A DNA stretch of 64,000 nucleotides from JAPPHA01 sp963662815 (GCA_963662815.2 CAXXWA010000020.1:530662-594661); one strand, 5' to 3'; counted from the first letter of the stretch, positions 45,453-55,055 are shown. Translations and numbers: made by a program. Notes: generated by a model not told the origin, from the letters alone.

Positions 45453-46364
45453 TCATGCCGGCAGGCGCTTCGTAAGCCGGAGCGCTTCCCTGACCTCCGC
45501 AGGTTCCAGAACGCGCACGCCAAGCCTCTCCAAGATTTCCACGGCGCGCTGCACGAGCTGCGCATTGGTTGCAAGCACGCCGCGATCAAGCATCAGGTTG
45601 TCTTCGAGCCCGACCCGGACATTGCCCCCGGCGAGAACCGAGGCTGCGACATAGGCCATCTGGTTGCGCCCGAGGGAAAACGCAGAGAATACCCAGTCTT
45701 CGGGCAAGTTGCTCACCATGGCCAGAAACGTATGCAAGTCGTCAGGCGCTCCCCATGGAACGCCCATGCAGAGCTGAGCCAGAACCGGGGCATCGAGCAC
45801 GCCCTCCTTGACCAGTTGCCTGGCGAACCAGAGATGCCCGGTATCGAACGCCTCGACTTCCGGCCGGACTCCGGCCTCTGTCATCATCCTTGCCATGGAA
45901 CGCAGCATCTCGGGCGTGTTCGCCATGACGTAGTTGGCTTCCGCAAAATTCATGGTGCCGCAGTCGAGCGTGCAGATTTCGGGCTGGCATTCGATAACGT
46001 GTGCGACGCGCTCGCTGGCGCCGGCGAGATCGGTACCCCCGCTGTCGAGCGGAAGGGGACTCTCTACCGGCCCGGTCACGATGTCGCCGCCCATTCCGGC
46101 GGTCAGGTTGAGAACGACATCCACGTCAGAGGCGCGAATGCGGTCGGTGACCTCGCGGTAGAGCCTGAGGTCGCGGCATGGCGCGCCCGTGTCCGGGTCG
46201 CGAACGTGGCAATGGACGATGGCGGCACCAGCCCGAGCCGCCTCGATCGCGCTCTCGGCAATCTGCCGGGGCGAACGCGGCACATGCGGGGAGCGGTCCT
46301 GCGTGCTTCCCGCCCCGGTGACGGCGCAGGTAATGAAGGCTTCTCTGTTCATCGCGAGCGGCAT
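45453..46364 (-). CDS. BKACE-family enzyme, probable dehydrocarnitine cleavage enzyme
   Basis: 303-residue zinc-dependent beta-keto acid cleavage enzyme. The metal-site motif AAIVHCHVRDPDTG and the signature SFSLGRNQ-like FSAFSLGRNQMAYVAASVLA are present, as is GGNVRVGLEDNLML with the catalytic Arg. Its placement immediately before the carnitine dehydrogenase-thioesterase gene indicates reaction of 3-dehydrocarnitine with acetyl-CoA, giving acetoacetate and betainyl-CoA. The start MPLAMNRE at 46364 follows GGAAGGAC; a later ATG (MNRE) is possible. Confidence 0.85.
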   Translation of the reverse strand: MPLAMNREAFITCAVTGAGSTQDRSPHVPRSPRQIAESAIEAARAGAAIVHCHVRDPDTGAPCRDLRLYREVTDRIRASDVDVVLNLTAGMGGDIVTGPVESPLPLDSGGTDLAGASERVAHVIECQPEICTLDCGTMNFAEANYVMANTPEMLRSMARMMTEAGVRPEVEAFDTGHLWFARQLVKEGVLDAPVLAQLCMGVPWGAPDDLHTFLAMVSNLPEDWVFSAFSLGRNQMAYVAASVLAGGNVRVGLEDNLMLDRGVLATNAQLVQRAVEILERLGVRVLEPAEVREALRLTKRLPA

Positions 46365-46456
46365 GTGGGATGTCCTTCCGTTTGGCGCAGAGTTCGAGGC
46401 ACCCAGCCCGTGCCGCGACCGCCGGCCCGGAACGGCGGCGGCGCGTTTCCGGCCGG

Positions 46457-47500
46457 TTAGAACGGCATCGGGTGCGCGCGATGCACCCGGTCGATGTCCT
46501 TGAGGCAGGCATCGGAAATGGTTACGTCCACGGATCCCAGGAGATGCCTGAGTTGTGCTGTCGTGGTGGCCCCGAATATTGCGGACGCCATGAACGGACG
46601 CGTCCTGCACCACGCGAGCGCCATGTGGACCATGTCGAGCCCGTGGCGGCGCGCGACATCCTGGTAGGCCGCCGCCGCAGGCCAGACGCGGTCGGTCGCG
46701 CGCCCTCCGAGACCGGGCGATATCGATTTTCGGGACGCTGGAGGGGTGACGCCCCCCTGGTACTTGCCGGTCAGAATGCCGACTGCAAGCGGCGAAAAGG
46801 CGAGAAGGCCGACGTTCTCGTTGTGGCTGAGTTCCGCGAGGTCAAGATCGAACAGCCTGCAAAGCAGGCTGTATTCGTTCTGGATCGTCTGGACGCGGGG
46901 CAATCCCCGTTCTTCGGCCAAGCGCAGCCAGCGCGCGGTTCCCCAGGCGCTCTCGTTGGACAGTCCGAAGTGGCGAACCTTTCCGGAATCGACAAGTTCC
47001 TGCATGGTTTCAAGAACATCCGCCATGTGGTCCAGGGTTTGCGAGAGTTGCTGGCTTGTCGGATCGTAAGTCCAGTTCTGGCGGAACATGTAGGATCCGC
47101 GGTTCGGCCAATGCAGCTGGTAGATGTCGATCCGGTCGGTCCGGAGCGAACGCAGCGAGCTTTCCACCGCCACCGTGATCGTGCCGCGGGAAATCGGCGC
47201 CCCGTCGCGGACGATCCTCTGTCCCTCTCCTGATACTTTCGTTGCGATCAGGAGTTCGTCCCTGCGCCCGGACCGCGCCACCCATTCGCCTATGATGCGT
47301 TCGCTGTCGCCCTGAGTGTCCCGCGACATCGGATTGACCGGGTAGAGCTCGGCGGTGTCGATGATGTTGATTCCGTGGTCGAGCGCCATGTCAATCTGCG
47401 CATGCGCATCCTCTTTCGGGGTCTGCGTTCCGTAGGTCATCGTGCCGAGGCACAGTTCGCTGACCGCGAGTCCGGTCGTTCCAAGGCTGTTCATCTTCAT
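46457..47500 (-). CDS. Aldo/keto reductase (Tas-like)
   Basis: 347-residue NADPH-dependent reductase with the TIM-barrel pattern MNSLGTTGLAVSELCLGTMT, catalytic Asp/Tyr in NIIDTAELYPV, His in IYQLHWPNRG, and C-terminal ARRHGLDMVHMALAW with FGATTTAQL for cofactor contact. The long insert after NRG (YMFRQNWTYDP) is typical of the Tas subgroup. Lies upstream of the carnitine genes in the same orientation with a 92-base gap; a role there is possible but unproven. Confidence 0.85.
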   Translation of the reverse strand: MKMNSLGTTGLAVSELCLGTMTYGTQTPKEDAHAQIDMALDHGINIIDTAELYPVNPMSRDTQGDSERIIGEWVARSGRRDELLIATKVSGEGQRIVRDGAPISRGTITVAVESSLRSLRTDRIDIYQLHWPNRGSYMFRQNWTYDPTSQQLSQTLDHMADVLETMQELVDSGKVRHFGLSNESAWGTARWLRLAEERGLPRVQTIQNEYSLLCRLFDLDLAELSHNENVGLLAFSPLAVGILTGKYQGGVTPPASRKSISPGLGGRATDRVWPAAAAYQDVARRHGLDMVHMALAWCRTRPFMASAIFGATTTAQLRHLLGSVDVTISDACLKDIDRVHRAHPMPF

Positions 47501-47600
47501 CGGCGCGCTCCCTTTTTTGTCCCTTGTATGGCGTTTCTGGCAGTGTCAATGTCTGGTTGTCCAGAAAATCCGCATGCAGGGCCGCTCCGGAGACTGTTGC

Positions 47601-47615
47601 GAACAAAAGGAGAAC
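47601..47615 (+). promoter_or_regulatory. LexA box (SOS operator) upstream of imuA-like gene
   Basis: GAAC at 47601-47604, seven bases, GAAC at 47612-47615. This is exactly the alphaproteobacterial LexA consensus, 17 bases before the imuA-like ATG. It overlaps the likely promoter (CATTATAGG). Confidence 0.75.
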
Positions 47616-47631
47616 ATTATAGGCTGACTCC

Positions 47632-48300
47632 ATGCCGGGACCATTGTCGATCGAACCTTGCCGCAACCCTCGGCCGAGTCGGCGCCTGGTCGGCGATCTG
47701 ACGCTGCCGGCCGCCCGCGTGCACGAGTTCTGCGGACCATCCCGCCATGCGCTGGCGCTCATCGCGGCCGGAAGGACCGGCGGGCCGGTATTCTGGATTG
47801 CCGGTCACTGGCAGAGCGAACAACTGCACGCCGACGGCGTGCAGCGCTACATGAATCCCGGACGCATTGTCTTCGTAAGGCCGAAACGGCCGGAAAACAT
47901 CCTGTGGTGCATGGAGGAATGCCTGCGCGCAGGCTGCGCGCCCGTCACGGTTGCGGAATTGTCGGCACCGCCTGCCCTCACGCCCGTCCGGCGCCTGAAC
48001 ATTGCTGCCGGAAGTACCGCAGGACAGGGCAAGGGAGTGATCGGCCTGATTCTTGTCCCCGGAAACGGCGGCGCACCCGGCGTGGAAACGCGCTGGCATC
48101 TCTCACCCCGCCACCGGCTGGACACCGACCGCTGGATACTGCAACGCAGGCATGCCCGCATGGCCCCCCCGGCGGCGTGGCATCTCGACTGGCCGGAAGA
48201 AAAACCTGCGCCATCCGTCGTTCCTCGGCCGGTTCCCGATCCTGTCTTGCCGGCTTCCATGTCCCGGTCGAATGAACTTTCCCCATGCACGGCTGCCTGA
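47632..48300 (+). CDS. ImuA-like (RecA-fold) SOS mutagenesis protein
   Basis: 222 residues resembling the Walker-less RecA-like ImuA: VHEFCGPSRHALALIAAGRT, GPVFWIAG, MNPGRIVFVRPKRPENILWC, LTPVRRLNIAAG, and TRWHLSPRHR with AAWHLDW near the end. In other alphaproteobacteria ImuA works with ImuB and DnaE2 in damage-induced mutagenic synthesis; neither partner lies downstream here. The LexA box supports SOS control. The C-terminal 30 residues are low-complexity. Confidence 0.65.
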   Translation: MPGPLSIEPCRNPRPSRRLVGDLTLPAARVHEFCGPSRHALALIAAGRTGGPVFWIAGHWQSEQLHADGVQRYMNPGRIVFVRPKRPENILWCMEECLRAGCAPVTVAELSAPPALTPVRRLNIAAGSTAGQGKGVIGLILVPGNGGAPGVETRWHLSPRHRLDTDRWILQRRHARMAPPAAWHLDWPEEKPAPSVVPRPVPDPVLPASMSRSNELSPCTAA

Positions 48301-48312
48301 TACGAGGCCGCC

Positions 48313-48801
48313 ATGGAAATCCGTCAAGCAGAAGCAGGCGACTGTCCCGGGATCTGCGCGTTGTGGAACGCCATGATCCGGGACACAGTGGTCACCTTCA
48401 CAACGCGTGAAAGGCGCCCCGGGGATCTCGCGAGGACACTGGACAGCAAGACGGAGGCCGGCCAGCCGTTCCTCGTCGCATGCGACCGCGGTGCGCTCCT
48501 CGGCTTCACGACCTACGGACAGTTCAGGAGCGGCCCCGGATACACTCGGACCATGGAGAGCACCATCATGCTCGAGCCGGGCGCACGCGGACAGGGACTC
48601 GGGCGCAGGCTCATGCAGCAACTCGAACGGCACGCGCGCGAACGGAGCGTTCACTCGATTTTCGCAGGCGTCAGCGCCGAAAACGAGGGTGCGGCCCAAT
48701 TCCACCGGAAATGCGGATACAAGGAGATTGCCCGTCTTCGCGAAGTCGGGTTCAAGTTCGGTCGCTGGCACGACCTGATCCTCCTGCAGAAATTCCTGTA
48801 G
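48313..48801 (+). CDS. GNAT-family N-acetyltransferase (phosphinothricin acetyltransferase-like)
   Basis: 162 residues. Acetyl-CoA site is LEPGARGQGLGRRLMQQLE; the N-terminal EIRQAEAGDCPGICALWN and the FRSGPGYTRTMESTIML segment fit the PAT/MnaT group that acetylates amino acid analogues such as methionine sulfone. It follows the imuA-like gene by 12 bases, so it may be co-transcribed. Confidence 0.85.
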   Translation: MEIRQAEAGDCPGICALWNAMIRDTVVTFTTRERRPGDLARTLDSKTEAGQPFLVACDRGALLGFTTYGQFRSGPGYTRTMESTIMLEPGARGQGLGRRLMQQLERHARERSVHSIFAGVSAENEGAAQFHRKCGYKEIARLREVGFKFGRWHDLILLQKFL

Positions 48802-48947
48802 CTCGCCGGCACCAGCCTCGCCCGGGACTTGCCTCCGCGAGGCCTTGCCCATAGGTCTCGACCGCCGACGGCGCAGCCTCCGGGACAGCCCCCGCGAGAA
48901 CCATTCCAGGAGAGTCTTCCGGGCGGCAAACAACGAGGGAAGATCGG

Positions 48948-50783
48948 ATGATGAACACGACGCAGGAACGGACGGCATTCCGTTCGCCAGATGTTGAAGA
49001 CGCCAGCGCCGACGCATCGGGCGGATTGCCGACATGGGATCTCGCCGACCTCTATCCGTCCGAATCCTCTGGCGAACTCGAAAATGATCGGAATTGGCTG
49101 ACCGGGGAATGCGCCGCGTTCCGGGACGCGTACGCCGGCCGCCTCGGGCTGCTCTCCTCCGGCGAGCTTCTCGACTGCATAAGCAAGTATGACAGGATCC
49201 AGTCGGTATCGAACAGGCTCATGTCATTCGCGCAACTCCGCCACGCTGAAGCTGTCACGGACCCGGATCGGACGAAATTCCTGTCCGACATGCAGTCGAT
49301 GCTGACCGAAGCCTCCGGCCATCTGGTGTTCTTCACTCTCGAACTGAACCGGATCGAGGACTCATCGCTCGAAGAGCTGCTGTCGGAAAATGCGGATCTC
49401 GCGCGCTACGCCCCGTTTCTGGACCAGGTTAGAACCATGAAGCCCTACCAGTTGTCGGACGAACTGGAAGCGTTCCTCCACGACCAGTCGGTGGTAGGTG
49501 CATCCGCCTGGTCAATGCTGTTCGACGAAACCGTCGGCGCCCTTTCGTTTCGGGTGAACGGCAAATCGCTGTCGCTGGAAAAGGCGCTCCACCTCCTTTC
49601 GGATCCGGACAGGTCCCTGCGCGAAGAGAGTGCGCGCGAACTCGCCCGCGTCTTCGGCGGAAACGCGTCCCTCTTTGCCAGAATCACGAACACCCTCGCC
49701 AAGGAGAAGGAAGTCCTGGACCGCTGGCGCGGCTTGCCCACTCCGCAGGCAAGCCGGCATCTGTCCAATCAGGTCGAACCCGAGGTTGTCGACGCACTCA
49801 GGGAGTCCGTGGCGGCGGCCTACCCCGGGATCTCCCACCGCTACTATCGGCTCAAGGCGCGCTGGCTCGAACTCGAGCAGCTGGAGGTATGGGACAGGAA
49901 CGCGCCGCTTCCCGAAGATGATGACGTCTCGATCGGCTGGGACGAGGCGCGCGACATCGTGATCGGGGCGTATGACGCGTTTTCTCCGGAGATGGCGCAG
50001 CACGCGGAACCGTTCTTCCGCAATGGATGGATTCACGCGGCGCTGCAGCCCGGAAAGTCACCGGGTGCGTTTTCGCATCCGACGTCTTCGGACGTTCATC
50101 CGTACATTCTCATGAACTACCAGGGCAGGCAGCGCGACGTCATGGTACTCGCCCACGAACTCGGCCACGGCGTGCACCAGTCCCTCGCCAGGGAGCAAGG
50201 CGAATTGCTGTCCGACACGCCGTTGACGCTCGCGGAAACGGCAAGCGTGTTCGGCGAAATGCTCACGTTCCGCAGCCTTCTCTGCAGGGCCGGGAATCCC
50301 GCGGCGCGGAAGGTTCTCCTCGCCGGAAAGATCGAGGACAAGATCAACACGGTCATCCGGCAGATCGCGTTTTACGACTTCGAACGCAGGGTCCACGAGG
50401 AACGGCGCAAGGGGGAGCTGGTGCCCGAAGCCATCAACGCGATCTGGATGTCGGTCCAGGAGGAGAGCCTCGGACCCGCTTTCCGTTTCATGGACGGGTA
50501 CGAGACGTTCTGGAGCTACGTCCCGCACTTCGTTCACGCGCCATTCTACGTGTACGCATACGCTTTCGGGGACTGCCTCGTTAACTCGCTCTACGCGGTA
50601 TACGAGGAAAGCGGACCGGAATTCGTCCCCGCATACCTCGACATGCTGGCAGCCGGCGGAACCAGGCGCCACCGCGAACTCCTTGCGCCTTTTGGACTAG
50701 ATGCCGGTCAAACCGGATTCTGGGAGAAGGGCCTTGCCATGATCTCGCGCCTGATCGACGAACTCGAAGCGTACGATACCTGA
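48948..50783 (+). CDS. pepF: Oligoendopeptidase F (M3 metallopeptidase)
   Basis: 611 residues, standard for PepF. Zinc-binding HELGH is at residues 403-407 (LAHELGHGVHQSLA), with the third ligand Glu in TLAETASVFGEMLTFR. It hydrolyses cytoplasmic oligopeptides of about 7-17 residues. The N-terminal 20 residues are variable. ATG at 48948 after a purine-rich GGGAAG. Convergent with rpoH. Confidence 0.93.
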   Translation: MMNTTQERTAFRSPDVEDASADASGGLPTWDLADLYPSESSGELENDRNWLTGECAAFRDAYAGRLGLLSSGELLDCISKYDRIQSVSNRLMSFAQLRHAEAVTDPDRTKFLSDMQSMLTEASGHLVFFTLELNRIEDSSLEELLSENADLARYAPFLDQVRTMKPYQLSDELEAFLHDQSVVGASAWSMLFDETVGALSFRVNGKSLSLEKALHLLSDPDRSLREESARELARVFGGNASLFARITNTLAKEKEVLDRWRGLPTPQASRHLSNQVEPEVVDALRESVAAAYPGISHRYYRLKARWLELEQLEVWDRNAPLPEDDDVSIGWDEARDIVIGAYDAFSPEMAQHAEPFFRNGWIHAALQPGKSPGAFSHPTSSDVHPYILMNYQGRQRDVMVLAHELGHGVHQSLAREQGELLSDTPLTLAETASVFGEMLTFRSLLCRAGNPAARKVLLAGKIEDKINTVIRQIAFYDFERRVHEERRKGELVPEAINAIWMSVQEESLGPAFRFMDGYETFWSYVPHFVHAPFYVYAYAFGDCLVNSLYAVYEESGPEFVPAYLDMLAAGGTRRHRELLAPFGLDAGQTGFWEKGLAMISRLIDELEAYDT

Positions 50784-50804
50784 ACCGTCCGGACGCCGAA
50801 CGCG

Positions 50805-51698
50805 CTATGCGGTTTTTAGCATTCCGTTTTCGACGGCCAGTTCGCGGACCCTGTCCCGCAGCTTCTCGAAGGCCCGAACCTCGATCTGGCGGATCCTCTC
50901 GCGGCTGACGCCGTATGTTCCTGCCAGTTCCTCCAGGGTCGCCGGGTTGTCCGTGAGTTTCCTTTTGGTGAGAATTTCCCGTTCGCGGTCCTTGAGGTCG
51001 CGCATCGCCGTGACCATCAAGTCGCGACGGACTTCAAGCTCGTCCTTTTCGGCATAGTCGCTCGCCTGGTCCGCGTTCTCGTCTTCGATCCAGTCCTGCC
51101 ACTCCGCCGCATCCTCGCCGGTTTGGCTGATCCGGGCGTTCAGGGACGCATCGCCACCCGACATGCGTCGGTTCATGGCGATGACCTCGTCCTCGGAAAC
51201 GTTCAGGTCCTGCGCGATGCGCTTCACGTTTTCCGGACGCAGTTCCCCGTCTTCGAGTGCGCCGATCTTGTTTTTCGCCTTGCGCAAATTGAAGAAAAGC
51301 TTCTTCTGGGCGCTCGTCGTCCCGAGTTTCACGAGCGACCAGCTGCGCAGGACGTACTCCTGGACGCTGGCGCGAATCCACCACATGGCATAGGTCGCGA
51401 GACGGAAGCCCCTGTCCGGATCAAACCGCTTGACCGCATGCATGAGACCGATATTGGCCTCGGCGATGACCTCCGACGTCGGCAAGCCGTAACCGCGGTA
51501 TCCCATGGCTATCTTGGCCGCGAGGCGCAAATGCGACGTGACCAGCTTGTGGGCCGCATCCGTGTCGCCATGACTCAGCCATGACTTCGCCAGGACATAC
51601 TCCTCGTCCGCGTCAAGCATCGGAAACTTTCGAATTTCTTGCATGTATCGACTCAGCCCCGCGTCCGGGGACGGCGCCGGCAGGTTTCCGTAGTTCAT
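50805..51698 (-). CDS. rpoH: RNA polymerase sigma-32 factor (heat shock)
   Basis: 297 residues. Sigma-70 regions are complete: region 1.2/2 SRYMQEIRKFPMLDADEEYV, region 2.3-2.4 FRLATYAMWWIRASVQEYVL, the RpoH box QKKLFFNLRKAK, and region 4 helix-turn-helix LAGTYGVSRERIRQIEVRAF. It directs transcription of chaperone and protease genes. The start MNYGNLPAPS at 51698 follows AAGGTCG; a longer in-frame N-terminus upstream is not conserved. Confidence 0.95.
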   Translation of the reverse strand: MNYGNLPAPSPDAGLSRYMQEIRKFPMLDADEEYVLAKSWLSHGDTDAAHKLVTSHLRLAAKIAMGYRGYGLPTSEVIAEANIGLMHAVKRFDPDRGFRLATYAMWWIRASVQEYVLRSWSLVKLGTTSAQKKLFFNLRKAKNKIGALEDGELRPENVKRIAQDLNVSEDEVIAMNRRMSGGDASLNARISQTGEDAAEWQDWIEDENADQASDYAEKDELEVRRDLMVTAMRDLKDREREILTKRKLTDNPATLEELAGTYGVSRERIRQIEVRAFEKLRDRVRELAVENGMLKTA

Positions 51699-51738
51699 AT
51701 GGCGACCTTCTTGCCTGACAGTCTTGTTCAGCCAGACA

Positions 51739-51767
51739 AATATAAGCAGCACCAGCCCTCTTTACAA
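51739..51767 (-). promoter_or_regulatory. Sigma70-like promoter of rpoH
   Basis: On the minus strand TTGTAA (51767-51762), a 17-base spacer, TATATT (51744-51739), about 40 bases before the rpoH ATG. Near-consensus and correctly oriented. Confidence 0.65.
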
Positions 51768-52420
51768 GGTCGGGCGGGCGGGGACACGAGGCTCCGTGGC
51801 CGGGGAATCCCGGTCGCTCCGGGTTTGGGGAAGGCCCCGACGCTTCCCCGAAAAACGCACCACGGCTGCCTCGGACGAAAGCTCCATGTCAGTTGCTGCG
51901 CACGGCGGACAGCATGATGCCTGGACCAGGAATCCGGCATGCCGCAAGACAATGGCCGCGGAGTTGACGCACGGCGGCGCGATAAGGCCGGAAAACCGGA
52001 AACCGCCGAAGCACCGCCTGACCTTTGGTCCAACCTTTGCCGCTGTTTGCAATGGCAGGCATCTCGCCGTGAGGTCGCGAACGGTCCTGACCCCTGCCGT
52101 GAAACCGGCCCCGCGTTCGGAAAAGGGATTTCGGACGGATTCCGGGGCAACGCGAGCCGCCTCGCCCAGGCACCGGGGATACGATCCGGGTTCCTGTTTC
52201 CAGGGAGATGCCGCAATGGTCCGCCCCTCACGGCCATCGACGATGCGCGAATCCAGACGTATGGGAAAATGCGCAATTCCGGAACCTGTTGGCATTGTTG
52301 AAGCGCGTTGCGGAATGCGCGAGAAACCGCCGCATTCCAAGAGAAAGCAGCTTGATCAAAAGGCGCGGGGCAACCGCGCCGAACAAGGGTGCCCTCCCCG
52401 GGATGTTGGCGGGGAATGTC
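51768..52420. other. Region without recognised gene between rpoH and the BMP operon
   Basis: About 650 bases with only overlapping short frames on both strands and no recognised motif. A purine-rich stretch near 52330-52380 precedes the BMP promoter. Confidence 0.35.
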
Positions 52421-52448
52421 TTGTCCCGGAATCCGATTGTGCTACCAT
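52421..52448 (+). promoter_or_regulatory. Sigma70-like promoter of the BMP transporter operon
   Basis: TTGTCC (52421-52426), 16-base spacer, TACCAT (52443-52448), about 40 bases before the ribosome site (AAGGAGG) of the binding-protein gene. Confidence 0.45.
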
Positions 52449-52490
52449 TTGGGTTAGACATTCCCGCCAAGTCCATAAGGAGGATACGAA

Positions 52491-53498
52491 ATGTTGAATT
52501 CCCTCTCCCGTGCCCAAGTTGTTCTCGCCGCCGCCGTCGCAGCGGCGTTCGCAGTGGCAGTGCCGACGCATGCCGCGGCTGACAAGATCCGCGTCGCCGG
52601 CATCTACACCCAGCCGATCCAGCAGAAATGGGACGCGCGCCTGCACGAGGCCCTGACCAATGCCCAGAACCGGGGTGAAATCGAATACTCGTACTCCGAG
52701 AAGGTCGCGAACACCGACTACATCCGCGTCCTTCGCGAGTATGCGGACGGCGGAGTCGCGCTGATTGTCGGCGAGGCCTTCGGAATCAGCCGGGAAGCGC
52801 GGAAGGTCGCGGATGACTATCCCGAGGTTGCCTTCCTCATGGGCGACCCCTTCGCTCCGCATGGAAGCAATTTCGCTGTCTTCGACAACTACATTCACGA
52901 GCCCTGCTATCTGATGGGAATCCTGGCCGGCTCCATGACCAAGACAAACCGTATCGGCATGGTCGGCGGCTATCCGATCGGCGAGGTCAACCGGCTGTTC
53001 CACGCATTCATGAACGGCGCCCGTTCCGTAAATCCCGATGTGGAGTTCAAGGTGACCTTCATCGGCTCCTGGTACGATCCGCCGAAGGCCAAGGAAGCCG
53101 CGTTTGCGCAAGTCGAGGCCGGCGTCGACGTGCTCTATGCGGAACGCGCCGGCGTGGTCGATGCAGCCCGGGAAAACGGAATCATCGCGTTCGGAAACGT
53201 CAACGACATGAACAAGGAAGAAAACGGAACCGACGTGGTCGTCACGTCCGCGCTCTGGGACATGAACGCGGCGATTTCAAATGCAATCCAGGAAGTCAAG
53301 GAAGGCCGATTCGAGGCAGTCGACTACCGTGAGTGGACGATGATGCAGCGCGGCGGCGCGAGCCTTGCCCCTTACTACGAGTTCGAGAATCGCATTCCCG
53401 CCGACGCCAAGGCCAGAGTGGAGGAACTTACTGCGGCCATTCTCGCCGGAGAATTCGTCGTGGAGATCATCGACGACGAGCCGACGTCCACCTACTGA
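52491..53498 (+). CDS. BMP-family ABC transporter substrate-binding protein
   Basis: 335 residues. Signal peptide SLSRAQVVLAAAVAAAFAVA; mature protein is a type I periplasmic-binding fold of the basic membrane protein family (PF02608), which binds nucleosides, purines or related heterocycles. Segments DKIRVAGIYTQPIQQKWDAR, GVALIVGEAFGISREARKVA and TKTNRIGMVGGYPIGEVNRL are typical. First gene of a five-gene operon with an ATPase, two permeases and a deaminase. Confidence 0.9.
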   Translation: MLNSLSRAQVVLAAAVAAAFAVAVPTHAAADKIRVAGIYTQPIQQKWDARLHEALTNAQNRGEIEYSYSEKVANTDYIRVLREYADGGVALIVGEAFGISREARKVADDYPEVAFLMGDPFAPHGSNFAVFDNYIHEPCYLMGILAGSMTKTNRIGMVGGYPIGEVNRLFHAFMNGARSVNPDVEFKVTFIGSWYDPPKAKEAAFAQVEAGVDVLYAERAGVVDAARENGIIAFGNVNDMNKEENGTDVVVTSALWDMNAAISNAIQEVKEGRFEAVDYREWTMMQRGGASLAPYYEFENRIPADAKARVEELTAAILAGEFVVEIIDDEPTSTY

Positions 53499-53554
53499 GC
53501 GCGCCGCCTTCCGATCTCCTCGGAACGGAAGAATCGTTCGGTTCGGTTGCTGCC

Positions 53555-55048
53555 GTGCTGCGAATTGCCGAAATTACCAAGTGCTTCGGATCGCTCCGGG
53601 CCTGCGACAGGATTGACCTGTCGCTGGAGCCCGGAGAGATCCTGGGCCTGCTCGGCGAAAACGGCGCCGGCAAGACAACCCTGATGAATATCGTCTTCGG
53701 CCACTACACGGCCGATTCCGGCCATGTCGAATTCGAGGGGCGGCGGCTGCGGCCGGGTTCGCCGGACGCCGCCATCGCGGCCGGGATCGGGATGGTCCAC
53801 CAGCACTTCGCGCTCGCCGACAATCTAAGCACCCTCGAGAACGTGATTGTCGGGCAGGAATCGGTCTGGCGTCTGGCACGGGCCGACAGCAAGGCGCGCA
53901 AACGCCTCGCGGAGCTCGCCGACCGGTTCGGCCTCGAGGTCGATCCGGATCTCAGGGTGGGCGCGCTCACGGTCGGCCAGAAGCAGCGCGTTGAGATCAT
54001 CAAGGCGCTCTACGCCAGTGCGCGGCTGCTAATTCTCGACGAGCCCACGGCGGTACTGACGCCGCAGGAAACGGAACGCCTGTTCGAAACGCTTCGGAGC
54101 CTCGCGGCGGGAGGCCGGTCGGCAATCATCATTTCGCACAAGCTGCACGAGATCCTTGACGTTGCCGACCGGATCGCGGTGCTCCGAAAGGGCCGTCTCG
54201 TCGGCACGGTCGACGCGGCCTCGGCCAACCGCGCCGGGCTCGCGGAAATGATGGTCGGGCATGCCGTGGTCCGGCCGCGCGCCGAACCCTTGCCGCCCGG
54301 AAGGGAGGTGCTTCGCCTCGAGGATGTGCGAACCCGCGGGACAGGAGACAATCTCGACGGCGCCAGCCTCGCCGTGCGTGCCTCTGAAATCGTGGGAATC
54401 GCTGGCGTTGCGGGGAACGGCCAGAGCGCGCTTGCAGGCGTCCTTTCCGGAACCCGCGCCGCAGACGCCGGGAAGGTCAGGATTCTTGAACTAACCGCAA
54501 CCCGGAACACGCCGGCGGAGCTGGTCGGTTCCGGCGTCGGACGGATTCCCGAGGACCGGCACGCGGAAGGCATCGTGGGTGGAATGACCGTTTGGGAAAA
54601 CCTCGCCAGCGAGCGGATCCGCCGCCCGCCGTTCGCACGGCTCGGCTTTTTTCTGGACAGACAGGCAGCGCGGCGGCGAACAGAGGAGATGATATCGCGA
54701 TTCGATATCCGATGCCCGGGCCCGGACGCAGAATCGCGTCTGCTCTCGGGTGGAAACATCCAGAAACTCGTCCTGGCCCGCGCCCTGACCGGCGATCCGG
54801 ACCTTGTGATTGCCAACCAGCCGTCCCGCGGCCTTGACGAAGGGGCGATCGCCTATGTCCACGAACAGCTGCTCGACGCGCGTGCGCGCGGTGCAGGCAT
54901 CCTGCTGATCTCCGAGGACCTCGACGAGCTGGCGGCCCTTTCGGATCGAATTCTCGTCATCTACAGGGGCCGGCTGACCCCGGCGCCGAGAGCCGACATG
55001 TCCCGGATCGGTCTCATGATGAGCGGCCAGCTGGCCGAGGCGGCCTGA
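53555..55048 (+). CDS. ABC transporter ATP-binding protein, duplicated ATPase domains (BMP/nucleoside type)
   Basis: 497 residues with two ATPase domains. The first has Walker A GENGAGKTT, signature-like TVGQKQRVEIIKALY and Walker B LLILDEPTAVLTP. The second, from about residue 250, has a degenerate P-loop GVAGNGQSAL, signature LLSGGNIQKLVLARAL and Walker B-like LVIANQPSRGLDEGA. This asymmetric pair is normal for the family. GTG at 53555 is the best in-frame start; the ribosome site is weak. Confidence 0.88.
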   Translation: MLRIAEITKCFGSLRACDRIDLSLEPGEILGLLGENGAGKTTLMNIVFGHYTADSGHVEFEGRRLRPGSPDAAIAAGIGMVHQHFALADNLSTLENVIVGQESVWRLARADSKARKRLAELADRFGLEVDPDLRVGALTVGQKQRVEIIKALYASARLLILDEPTAVLTPQETERLFETLRSLAAGGRSAIIISHKLHEILDVADRIAVLRKGRLVGTVDAASANRAGLAEMMVGHAVVRPRAEPLPPGREVLRLEDVRTRGTGDNLDGASLAVRASEIVGIAGVAGNGQSALAGVLSGTRAADAGKVRILELTATRNTPAELVGSGVGRIPEDRHAEGIVGGMTVWENLASERIRRPPFARLGFFLDRQAARRRTEEMISRFDIRCPGPDAESRLLSGGNIQKLVLARALTGDPDLVIANQPSRGLDEGAIAYVHEQLLDARARGAGILLISEDLDELAALSDRILVIYRGRLTPAPRADMSRIGLMMSGQLAEAA

Positions 55049-55055
55049 GACGCGA

